The notes beneath the pieces were generated by a model. It saw only the letters and a list, made by a program, of their open reading frames with translations. It searched no databases and was not told where the DNA came from. DNA of 29,498 nt from DATKKX01 sp035542775 (GTDB lineage Bacteria; Planctomycetota; Phycisphaerae; UBA1845; UTPLA1): the NCBI GenBank assembly GCA_035542775.1, contig DATKKX010000157.1:1-29498 (forward strand), in the 5' to 3' direction. Shown in pieces: positions 23,736 to 29,498 of this stretch. The first letter of the stretch is position 1. Each line of letters opens with the position of its first letter. A program made the position numbers and the translations under genes.

Positions 23736-24920
23736 TTAGGTTCCTTGGGCCACCCAGATCCGACGGCTCGCGCCTGTGGGTACGTCGTTCAGCGCCGATT
23801 GGAGATCCGGCCATGCGGTCGACCAGAAGTTTCCATCATGCGTGCCCGTCACCGACTGATCCACGTAAATGATCGGCAATGGTTGAGTGCAAGGGTTGCG
23901 TTCGCAGGAGTCGCCGCCGTGAAAGCTGGTCCCTCCGGCAGAAACGCAGTGTGCCTGCGTATCCATCACGCATAAGCCGCTGCCATAGCAACAAGCTCCG
24001 GTCTGCGTCTCGCCACATGGGTTGGGCGAGCAGGTCCCGCCCGACACCCACGTGCCTCCGACGCAACCCGCCTCCGTCGTGACGGTGCAGGAGGCCCCAT
24101 TGCAGCAGGCACCCGCCGGACAGGCGCCTGCGCCACAGGTGCCGCCGTCCGTCCAAACGCCGCCCATTGCGGTGCAGTTGTCGTGCGAAGTCTCCTCGCA
24201 GGTGGCATCCGCGTAACAGCAGCGGCCCGAACGGCTGTACGTGATCGTGATGGTTGCGTTAGAGCCCGGGCGCCTCGAGCAATCGCCAGATGGATCGGTT
24301 TCCCAATCGCAACAGCCGTCTCCGGAAGCGTGAAGATTGCAGTAAACCGGCAGATTCATCGTGGCGCCTGAGCTCGTGACGTACATGTCAATCCTGCGGC
24401 TGCCGGCCGTAACCCAAGTGTTCCACTGACCTTGCGTGACCGTGAATCTATGGATGTTGGGACACTGATAGCCCGAGCAATCCGAAATCCCGTAGTGCTG
24501 GTACGCTTCGTCGCAAGAATTCTCTTCCCACTCGCGGAAGAAGCGGCCGTCCTCGGGCACCGGTGGTCCGCCGCCGGTGGGCTCGCCGATATATGGCAGG
24601 GTGCCATTAATGGCTACCCCGGCGATCCTCAGCGTCACCCACTTGTCCTCCGGAGAGATGTCGCAACCGTATGGCGCGTGAAAACAGTTATAGTAATCCC
24701 ATCCGTCGCAGCCCAGATCGGCCAAGCACTTCAGTTCCACCGTAACGGAGCCGACGACGTGAGGGAGATTCGTGAACGGATGGTGCGTATGGTACCCACC
24801 GTAGAGGCCCTCAAACGGCCCCTGCTGCAACTGATCGCCACGGGCCGCCCGTGGGCCCGCAACTGGGGCCAAAGCGGCGAGAGTCAAAGCGGCACCCAGA
24901 AAAAGTCGGCTGATTCGCAT
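23736..24920 (-). CDS. 5' part of the split secreted beta-helix protein: signal peptide, N-domain, Cys-rich repeats
   Basis: This 394-residue open part starts at the ATG at 24920 with AGGAGC 5 nt upstream. Residues 1-28 are a signal peptide (MRISRLFLGAALTLAALAPV). Residues about 30-230 form a Cys-containing domain of no recognised family. Residues about 233-344 are three Cys-rich repeats of the pattern xACCxxxxCxxxxxxxCxxxGGxxxxGxxCxxxxC, common in planctomycete secreted proteins. Residues 348-394 (IIYVDQSVTGTHDGNFW to RRIWVAQGT) are the beginning of the beta-helix domain, which continues past the TAA. A product ending here would stop inside a domain. A candidate promoter lies at 24988-25015. 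Confidence 0.75.
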   Translation of the reverse strand: MRISRLFLGAALTLAALAPVAGPRAARGDQLQQGPFEGLYGGYHTHHPFTNLPHVVGSVTVELKCLADLGCDGWDYYNCFHAPYGCDISPEDKWVTLRIAGVAINGTLPYIGEPTGGGPPVPEDGRFFREWEENSCDEAYQHYGISDCSGYQCPNIHRFTVTQGQWNTWVTAGSRRIDMYVTSSGATMNLPVYCNLHASGDGCCDWETDPSGDCSRRPGSNATITITYSRSGRCCYADATCEETSHDNCTAMGGVWTDGGTCGAGACPAGACCNGASCTVTTEAGCVGGTWVSGGTCSPNPCGETQTGACCYGSGLCVMDTQAHCVSAGGTSFHGGDSCERNPCTQPLPIIYVDQSVTGTHDGNFWSTAWPDLQSALNDVPTGASRRIWVAQGT

Positions 24921-24987
24921 GGATGCTCCTGTTCCCCTCTCCTACAAAGTGGGAGGTACCGCGAGGACTTCCTTCGCCAAGTCACAC

Positions 24988-25015
24988 ATGGTATCGTCAC
25001 AGTCCCAGGCGTCAA
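24988..25015 (-). promoter_or_regulatory. Candidate promoter for the beta-helix gene
   Basis: On the minus strand, TTGACG (25015-25010, five matches) and TACCAT (24993-24988, four matches) are spaced 16 bp apart. A transcript would start about 60 nt before the ATG at 24920. The spacer is shared with the divergent PEP-CTERM gene. Confidence 0.4.
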
Positions 25016-25066
25016 CGGATCGACGGAGTTGTGAGAGACCACGAAGCGTAGACAGAGAGGATCTCT

Positions 25067-25654
25067 ATGAAAGCGCGCGTCCGCCTTGTTCCAATCTCGT
25101 TCCTGTGCCTGCTGGCCCTGCCATCGTGGTCGCGGGCTTCAGAGTTGCTTACGTCATTCGCTTTCCACAACGGCGGTGGGATGTCCCCATGCGATCTGGC
25201 CCCTGTAGAGTTCTACATCGGAGTTGTCGGGCCACCGCCCTTCTACTGCACGCCCGTAGGAAAAGGCTTGGCCTGGTGGAACGATGGGGAGTCGGGGAGC
25301 TACGACATCACCCCTGGCAACGAGCCGGCTTTCGGCGACCTGGCCCTTACCTTGACGAACGGTGTCGATGACGAATTCATGCTGCTGAGCCGAATACAGG
25401 GCACCGACGGCGATGGGGGCATGGGCGGACCAGAGTCGCTCTTCTTCCCCACCGGCCATGACCTTGCCGGGAACCAGCTTGACCTGGTCAGGCTCGACGT
25501 ATCAAACGTCCACATCTGGACCATCGATCCCACGACACAGCACCAGGGTTGGACTGCCGACGTGACGTACGAATTCTGGGGAACACCCCTACCTGAACCA
25601 GCAACGGCCCTGCTGCTCGCGATCGCCCCCCTGCTACGCTCCCGCAATCGCTAG
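25067..25654 (+). CDS. Secreted PEP-CTERM protein of unknown function
   Basis: This 195-residue protein has a signal peptide (about residues 1-25) and a C-terminal PEP-CTERM sorting signal. PLPEP (174-178) is followed by the hydrophobic segment ATALLLAIAPLL and a basic end RSRNR. It should be exported, processed by an exosortase and placed on the cell surface or in the matrix. The mature part (FAFHNGGGMSPCDLAPVEFYIG onward) matches no family I recognise. GAGAGGA lies about 7 nt before the ATG at 25067. It is divergent from the beta-helix gene, another surface protein, so shared regulation is possible. No exosortase gene is in the window. Confidence 0.8.
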   Translation: MKARVRLVPISFLCLLALPSWSRASELLTSFAFHNGGGMSPCDLAPVEFYIGVVGPPPFYCTPVGKGLAWWNDGESGSYDITPGNEPAFGDLALTLTNGVDDEFMLLSRIQGTDGDGGMGGPESLFFPTGHDLAGNQLDLVRLDVSNVHIWTIDPTTQHQGWTADVTYEFWGTPLPEPATALLLAIAPLLRSRNR

Positions 25655-26320
25655 CTCTGAGCCCTGCGCCCTCCTTACCCCACCAGCGCAGCGGCATCGC
25701 GGGCACCTTCATAGCCAGCCCCCGTTCCGCGGCATCGACGTCAGCACGCCCCACAGCCGCGACACTCGTTTCCTCGCCACGCTGAACACTCGGCGAGGTT
25801 CCCGACGCCCAGAACTGAATACGCGTCTGTCCCTCGCACCGTCGGTCCACCGCGCACTGTCGGTCGGGCCAACCCCAGCCGCCATCCGCCTGCCCTTTAC
25901 GTCGCCTGGCGACGTCACGGGTCAGCTTTCACCCTCCCCCGCCATGCCGCGAACATATCCCAAACCTCACTTTCCGCCCCGAAAACTGCGATTTCGACGC
26001 TTCCCGGGCCGGCATCTCTACCTTCCCGCCCGTCCTGTCAAAAAAACGCGGAACGGTGAGCAAGCTTAATGGTTGTCGCGGCAGGGAGGGGAAGCGCGTG
26101 CTCCCTCACGGCGACCTGCCGCTCGCTCCGCCGAGCCATCGTCGTGTGCCGGCCCGCGGCCGCTCCACGATGGCCCGACGCGGCTCGAGCGCCACCGCGT
26201 CCGCTCCGCACCCGGCGCGCCGTTTACCAGAAAGTCGAGAGCCCCATGCTGAACACCGTCTTCCAGGAACAGCACCTCGCCCCCCGCAGCCCCGCGTCTC
26301 TCGCCCCCAGACCATCAAAA

Positions 26321-26352
26321 GTTGCGCCTGGTTGCGCCTGGTTGCGTTTTTT
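26321..26352. repeat. 10-bp tandem array (GTTGCGCCTG) ending in a T tract
   Basis: GTTGCGCCTG is repeated exactly twice and followed by a third partial unit GTTGCG that runs into TTTTTT (26347-26352). The 10-bp period places each unit on about the same face of the helix. Confidence 0.75.
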
Positions 26353-26470
26353 CCGCCGACCCGCGCCGGCGCAACCGCCCCCGTGCCGTCCCCGTGTGCC
26401 CCGACTCCTCCGGCTGATCCGCCCCAGGCGGAATGGCCGACGGCTGACGGCTTCCTCCCCAACGCCCCCG

Positions 26471-26516
26471 CTGCGTGGAAGAGCGTGGTATTGCGTGGAA
26501 TTGCAGGTTTTTTTTT
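26471..26516. repeat. 10-bp tandem array (NTGCGTGGAA) ending in a T tract
   Basis: Units CTGCGTGGAA, GAGCGTGGTA, TTGCGTGGAA and TTGCAGG follow one another at 10-bp spacing, then run into nine T residues (26508-26516). The layout copies that of the array at 26321, with unit start TTGCG in common. Confidence 0.7.
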
Positions 26517-26746
26517 CGCGCCACGCTCAACCGGCCCGTGGACTCGGGCGCCAGCCGGATGCCGAGTGCACCGCGGCGACAAGAACGACCGCGGAGCAGG
26601 AACAATGGACCCATGCCATCGGCCCTTGGCGCGCCTTGGCACTGTTTGGCGCTCTCTGGCAGATAAAAAATAAAATTCCCGGCCGAACCGCAGCCGCCCG
26701 GCTGGCCGCCGAACGCTGACCGCTTGCGAGCGGCTGATGATGAGTG

Positions 26747-26777
26747 GCTAACAACTAAAAGCTAATAGCTAACAGCT
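26747..26777. repeat. Heptamer array (GCTAACA) before the start of the unknown gene
   Basis: Seven-bp units GCTAACA, ACTAAAA, GCTAATA, GCTAACA and a partial GCT lie directly upstream of the AAGGAGG ribosome site of the next gene. They are markedly AT-rich against the surroundings and would form part of its leader. Confidence 0.75.
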
Positions 26778-26796
26778 TTCCCAAGGAGGACTTCCC

Positions 26797-27477
26797 ATGA
26801 CTACCGAACCGCAACCTCGCCCCATCACCGAAGAACTCTACCACGAGCTCTCCCTCGCCGTAGGCTACGCCATCCTGCAACGCCTCCTCCGCGACATCGC
26901 CAGCCAGGCCCTGTCGCCCGACCAGCTCGTCAAGTACATCCACGCCTACGCCGACCTGGCCAAGATCGATGTCGCTCGCGAACGCATCCGCGCTGACATC
27001 GAGATCGCCGGCATCCGGGCCGACGCCGTCCGATACGCCGCCGACAAGCGGGCCAGGTCCAGAGATGACGACTCCCAGTTCACCCCGGACGCCCCCTACG
27101 GCCGCAAGAAGGACGGCACCCCCTACGAGTTCGGCGAGTACCTCGACAACATGACCCGCGCCTTCCGCGACATCTACGGCACCAAGGTCGACCTGCGCAA
27201 GGACGCCGAGTACTTCCAGAGTGACGCCTACAAGAACGCCCCCTGGCCCAATGATGTGCCGGCTCATCGCGACGAGGAGGACGACGACGACGCCCCTTCC
27301 TCAACTCAGCACTCAGGACCCAGCACTCAGCACTCGGAGGCGCGCACTCAGAACTCCGAACCTGAGGCTCAGCCGCCGCCGCCCACGCCTCCCCGCCGCG
27401 TCCAGACCGTCGACTCCAACCCCAACCCTGACTTCCTCGTCGTCCCCAAGCGCCGCACCAAGTGGGACCTGATATGA
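26797..27477 (+). CDS. Unrecognised charged protein with a repeat-coded segment
   Basis: This 226-residue protein has a near-perfect ribosome site (AAGGAGG) 9 nt before its ATG, so it is probably expressed. I do not recognise a family. Residues 10-90 are predicted helical and charged (ELYHELSLAVGYAILQRLL, then DVARERIRADIEIAGIRADAV), possibly a coiled coil. Residues 98-150 are Tyr/Asp-rich (GTPYEFGEYLDNM). DEEDDDD is at 159-165. Residues 168-188 (STQHSG-type) are encoded by a heptamer DNA array. A Pro-rich linker leads to a basic end VPKRRTKWDLI. No signal peptide or membrane segment is seen. Phage small-terminase-like or DNA-binding roles were considered but cannot be supported. Confidence 0.65.
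   Translation: MTTEPQPRPITEELYHELSLAVGYAILQRLLRDIASQALSPDQLVKYIHAYADLAKIDVARERIRADIEIAGIRADAVRYAADKRARSRDDDSQFTPDAPYGRKKDGTPYEFGEYLDNMTRAFRDIYGTKVDLRKDAEYFQSDAYKNAPWPNDVPAHRDEEDDDDAPSSTQHSGPSTQHSEARTQNSEPEAQPPPPTPPRRVQTVDSNPNPDFLVVPKRRTKWDLI
27304..27359. repeat. Heptamer array (ACTCAGC) inside a coding region
   Basis: Eight consecutive 7-bp units read ACTCAGC, ACTCAGG, ACCCAGC, ACTCAGC, ACTCGGA, GGCGCGC, ACTCAGA and ACTCCGA. Because 7 is not a multiple of 3 the array passes through all three codon phases, yet the reading frame stays open. It encodes an STQHS-type low-complexity linker in the unknown 226-residue protein. Confidence 0.8.
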
Positions 27478-27515
27478 GAGGAGACAGACACACAAAAGGA
27501 AAGAAAGAAGGGCGG

Positions 27516-27540
27516 CACGGACAAGGCTGCCTTGTCCGTG
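27516..27540. repeat. Palindrome A (CACGGACAAGG arms)
   Basis: Arms CACGGACAAGG (27516-27526) and CCTTGTCCGTG (27530-27540) are perfect complements over 11 bp around the loop CTG. The outer nine bases recur in the palindrome at 27676-27700. Confidence 0.8.
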
Positions 27541-27551
27541 CATACAGGTAG

Positions 27552-27570
27552 GGCAAAGCTCTGCTTTGCC
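27552..27570. repeat. Palindrome B (GGCAAAGC arms)
   Basis: Arms GGCAAAGC (27552-27559) and GCTTTGCC (27563-27570) flank the loop TCT. The core CAAAGCTCTGCTTTG is repeated at 27617-27631. Confidence 0.75.
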
Positions 27571-27613
27571 ACGCGGCGGCGCGCACATGGCGGCACCGCG
27601 TGTTGTCCGGGTA

Positions 27614-27635
27614 GAGCAAAGCTCTGCTTTGTCTC
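27614..27635. repeat. Palindrome B' (CAAAGC arms)
   Basis: Arms CAAAGC (27617-27622) and GCTTTG (27626-27631) flank the loop TCT. Weaker pairing extends outward through GAG and CTC. The core is identical to that at 27552-27570. Confidence 0.7.
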
Positions 27636-27675
27636 AGGGAGATGGCGAGCGTGGGTGCGACTCAGGCGCGAGACC

Positions 27676-27700
27676 CACGGACAAACCAGCTTTGTCCGTG
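27676..27700. repeat. Palindrome A' (CACGGACAAA arms)
   Basis: Arms CACGGACAAA (27676-27685) and TTTGTCCGTG (27691-27700) are perfect complements over 10 bp around the loop CCAGC. The arms match those at 27516-27540 while the loop differs. Confidence 0.8.
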
Positions 27701-27718
27701 CCACCCGCTCCACAAACC

Positions 27719-27748
27719 TTCTTCGTGCTCTCCGTGCCCTTCGTGGTG
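27719..27748. repeat. 9-bp periodic array (TTCGTG / TCCGTG)
   Basis: TTCGTG (27722), TCCGTG (27731) and TTCGTG (27740) recur at exactly 9-bp spacing. The core is the same as in the CTCCGTG arrays around the radical SAM gene. Confidence 0.6.
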
Positions 27749-27753
27749 CCCCC

Positions 27754-27788
27754 GCGTTCCCCGTTCCCCGTTCCCCGCTCCGCGTTCG
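27754..27788. repeat. Heptamer array (GCGTTCC), second copy
   Basis: Five 7-bp units read GCGTTCC, CCGTTCC, CCGTTCC, CCGCTCC and GCGTTCG. This is the same family as the array at 21506-21540, 6.2 kb away. Confidence 0.8.
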
Positions 27789-27864
27789 GCCCGCCCGCAC
27801 AAATTGCCGATATCACAATCGGGCTCGCCGCGCGCGCCGCCCCGTCCGACCCAAGGAGAAAACC

Positions 27865-28653
27865 ATGCCCAGCCCGGTGTCCGAAGGATGGAGGCGCAGC
27901 GGAATCGACCCGGGCGACACCGTCCTCATCCACAGCAGCCTCACCAAAACCATGCAGGCCCTCCGCAAGGCCGGCCTCGACCCCTCCGCCGACCTCGTCC
28001 TGGACTCGTTCCGCGAAGCCGTCGGCCCCTCGGGCACGCTCCTCCTGCCGCTGTTCAACTTCGACTTCACCAAGGGTGTCCCCTTCGACATCCGCTCAAC
28101 GCCGTCCCACATGGGCATCCTGACCGAAGCGGCCCGCCGCCGCCCGGGTGCGGTCCGCACCGGCCACCCCATCTACTCCTTCGCCGTCCTCGGCGCCAAG
28201 GCCGACCGCTTCAGAGGCGTGAACAACTTCAGCGGCTACGGCCCCGACTCCCCCTTCGCCATCCTCCGCGAGCTGGACGGCAAGATCGCCGTCCTGGATC
28301 TGCCCGACCAGCGCAGCATGACCTTCTACCACCATGTCGAGGAGATGCGCCGGGTGCCCTACCGCTATCACAAGACCTTCGCCGGCGACTACACCGATGC
28401 CGACGGCGTGAAGCAGCGCCGCACCTATGGCCTGTTCGTCCGCGACATCGAGCGCGGCGTCTGCACCCACGTGGATCCCACCGGCGAGTTGCTCTGGGAG
28501 AACGGCCTCTACACCGGAGACCGCCCCGGCGAGGGCACGCGCCTGCGGGTCATCTCCGCGCGGCGGATGTTCGACTTCGTCTCCGACCTCATCGCCGGCG
28601 GCCGGGCCGAGGGGCTGCTCTACAAGATCGACCTGGAAGCCGCCCATGCCTGA
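27865..28653 (+). CDS. AAC(3)-family N-acetyltransferase (Antibiotic_NAT fold)
   Basis: This 262-residue protein has the block pattern of the aminoglycoside 3-N-acetyltransferase family: VLIHSSL (20-26), GPSGTLLLPLF (54-64), a GHP motif at 100-102, GPDSPFAIL (126-134) and the late FYHHVEE (154-160). It would move acetyl from acetyl-CoA to an amino group. The ATG at 27865 has AAGGAG 6 nt upstream. Its stop codon lies inside the start of the next gene (ATGCCTGA at 28646-28653), so the two are coupled. With a DUF4910-type partner, a role in amino-sugar or cell-surface glycan metabolism is more likely than drug resistance, but this is inference from context. Confidence 0.8.
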   Translation: MPSPVSEGWRRSGIDPGDTVLIHSSLTKTMQALRKAGLDPSADLVLDSFREAVGPSGTLLLPLFNFDFTKGVPFDIRSTPSHMGILTEAARRRPGAVRTGHPIYSFAVLGAKADRFRGVNNFSGYGPDSPFAILRELDGKIAVLDLPDQRSMTFYHHVEEMRRVPYRYHKTFAGDYTDADGVKQRRTYGLFVRDIERGVCTHVDPTGELLWENGLYTGDRPGEGTRLRVISARRMFDFVSDLIAGGRAEGLLYKIDLEAAHA

Positions 28654-29498
28654 CATCGGCCGCGAGATCTACGACCTCTGCGTCGAGCTCTTCCCCATCT
28701 GCCGGAGCATCACTGGCGACGGCGTCCGCCGCACGCTCGCCCTCATCGCCCGGCACGTCCCCGACCTGCGCGTCCACGAGGTCCCCACCGGCACCCGCTG
28801 TTTCGACTGGACCGTCCCCCGCGAATGGAACATCGCCGACGCCTACGTCCTCGATCCCGGCGGCCGCAAGATCATCGATTTCAAGCAGTCCAACCTCCAC
28901 GTCGTCGGCTACTCCATCCCGGTCGACAAGACCGTCACTCTCGACGAGCTGCAGAAGCATCTCTACTCCCTGCCCGACCAGCCCGACGCGATTCCCTATG
29001 TGACGTCCTACTACAGCGAGTCCTGGGGCTTCTGCCTGACCCATTCGCAGAGGCAGGCCTTGGCGCCGGGCGACTATCGCGCCGTCATCAAGAGCAGCCT
29101 CACCAACGGCCATCTGACCTATGCCGAGCTTATCCTGCCGGGCAGGTCGCAACAGGAGGTGCTGCTCTCGACCTACGTGTGCCACCCCTCGCTGGCCAAC
29201 AATGAGATCTCCGGCCCGGCGGTGACGACCTTCCTGGCCAGGTGGCTCGCGGGCCTGGAGTCGCGGCGGCTCACCTACCGCATCGTCTTCATCCCCGAGA
29301 CCATCGGCTCCATCTGCTACCTCAGCCGCAATCTCGACTGGCTCAAGGACCACGTCGTCGCGGGCTTCAACATCACCTGCGTCGGCGACGATCTCGCCTA
29401 CTCGTACCTGCCGTCCAGGCTCGGCAACACCCTCGCCGACCAGGCGGCGCTGCACGTCCTGGGCCACTGCCATCCCAGCTATGCCCGCTACAGCTTCC
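28646..29498 (+). CDS. DUF4910/M28-like aminopeptidase-type protein, 3' end outside window
   Basis: The frame is open from the ATG at 28646 to the window end (284 residues seen, no stop). It starts REIYDLCVELFPICRSITGDGVRRTL, the usual opening of DUF4910 (formerly DUF2172) proteins. The family's metal-site-like motif CHPSLANNEISG is at residues 179-190 and PETIGS at 217-222. WTVPREWNI (55-63) and YVTSYYSESWGFCL (118-131) are also typical. Such proteins have a zinc-peptidase fold and are often encoded in surface polysaccharide clusters; real substrates are poorly known. It overlaps the acetyltransferase gene by 8 bp, so the two are probably one functional unit continuing to the right. Confidence 0.82.
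   Translation, partial: MPDIGREIYDLCVELFPICRSITGDGVRRTLALIARHVPDLRVHEVPTGTRCFDWTVPREWNIADAYVLDPGGRKIIDFKQSNLHVVGYSIPVDKTVTLDELQKHLYSLPDQPDAIPYVTSYYSESWGFCLTHSQRQALAPGDYRAVIKSSLTNGHLTYAELILPGRSQQEVLLSTYVCHPSLANNEISGPAVTTFLARWLAGLESRRLTYRIVFIPETIGSICYLSRNLDWLKDHVVAGFNITCVGDDLAYSYLPSRLGNTLADQAALHVLGHCHPSYARYSF

Larger units (their letters stand above)
21549..24920 (-). pseudogene. Secreted beta-helix/dockerin surface protein gene interrupted by one in-frame TAA
   Basis: Two open stretches in the same frame are separated only by a TAA at 23736-23738 (codon 395 of 1123). The upstream part ends RRIWVAQGT and the downstream part resumes EPSSPSTPTMRYATFQL. In this planctomycete family IWVAxGTY(K/E)P is followed by ATFQLxNGVALYGGF, so the stop falls exactly where a tyrosine codon (TAC/TAT) is expected. 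A single base change explains the interruption. It may be a real nonsense mutation, a sequencing error or, less likely, readthrough. Intact, the product would be a secreted roughly 1120-residue calcium-binding surface protein. Confidence 0.7.
25655..26796. other. 1.1-kb region without a convincing gene, containing phased arrays and palindromes
   Basis: Open frames here have Arg/Pro-rich compositions typical of chance frames in GC-rich DNA, and none shows a recognisable domain or good ribosome site. Structures seen are a perfect palindrome ACGTCGCC-T-GGCGACGT (25899-25915), 10-bp-period arrays at 26321-26352 and 26471-26516, and a hairpin TCCGCC-CCA-GGCGGA (26418-26432). There is an AT-rich patch with TAAAAT (26671-26676) and a heptamer array just before the next gene. 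It may be a decayed element or a structured non-coding locus. Confidence 0.5.
27478..27864. other. Spacer built from palindromes and short periodic arrays
   Basis: This 387-bp stretch before the acetyltransferase gene has no supportable gene. It contains four hairpins in the order A-B-B-A (27516-27700), a 9-bp-period TTCGTG array (27719-27748) and a heptamer GCGTTCC array (27754-27788). AAGGAG for the next gene lies at its right end. Confidence 0.65.

Noticed and set aside
23736..23738. TAA as a sense codon (alternative genetic code)
   Set aside because: TAA ends other intact genes in the window, such as pyrC and the second pilB-like gene, at family-typical lengths.
26056..26719. Open frames of 178-216 codons on both strands in the 1.1-kb gap
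   Set aside because: They overlap each other, are Arg/Pro/Ala-rich, lack ribosome sites and domains, and cross the 10-bp arrays and T tracts. They fit chance frames in GC-rich DNA.
25655..27864. An insertion sequence or integrated phage
   Set aside because: No transposase, integrase or phage structural gene is visible and no terminal repeats with target duplication were found. Only small repeats and one unknown gene are present.

Overview
The window is high-GC DNA with densely packed genes, most likely from a planctomycete (Phycisphaerae-like or an uncultured relative). The lineage is inferred from several features: a secreted beta-helix protein with a dockerin-like module followed by twelve DCNxNGxPDxCD-type calcium-binding repeats, a PEP-CTERM protein, a stand-alone B12-binding-type radical SAM enzyme, and many short 7-9 bp periodic repeats between genes. 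No rRNA, tRNA, CRISPR array or complete insertion sequence was seen, so the placement is not proven.

Left part (1-9.4 kb). A single-domain response regulator is followed, convergently, by a compositionally distinct two-gene operon on the minus strand: a COG4637-type AAA ATPase and a DUF4276 (TOPRIM-like) partner, joined by an ATGA overlap. This looks like an acquired ATPase-effector pair. Next are two unrelated fumarases in divergent orientation: the two-subunit iron-sulfur class I enzyme (minus strand) and class II FumC (plus strand). A PF10023-type lipoprotein aminopeptidase and a convergent radical SAM gene follow. The radical SAM gene is bracketed by inverted copies of a short CTCCGTG-type repeat.

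Middle part (9.4-21 kb). This is core metabolism and envelope machinery: an S41 processing peptidase coupled to tsaD; a pilus ATPase block with PilB/GspE, PilT and a second PilB/GspE; and a convergent PilZ gene with a very good sigma70-type promoter about 370 nt upstream of its start codon. A minus-strand pyrimidine operon pyrR-pyrB-pyrC follows. The MshEN-like N-termini of the PilB proteins and the canonical PilZ protein together suggest c-di-GMP control of pili.

Right part (21-29.5 kb). This is accessory and surface-related. A roughly 1120-residue secreted beta-helix gene is cut by one in-frame TAA. A divergent PEP-CTERM protein follows, then about 1.1 kb without a convincing gene but with two 10-bp-phased tandem arrays, each running into a T tract. 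An unrecognised 226-residue protein has a heptamer repeat array inside its reading frame. A 387-bp spacer is built from palindromes and heptamer arrays. An AAC(3)-family acetyltransferase then overlaps a DUF4910-type aminopeptidase-like gene that runs off the end of the window.

The most noteworthy signals are the mosaic of short periodic repeats and palindromes in 21.1-21.5 and 26.3-27.8 kb, the nonsense-split surface gene, the long PilZ leader, and the low-GC ATPase/DUF4276 pair.
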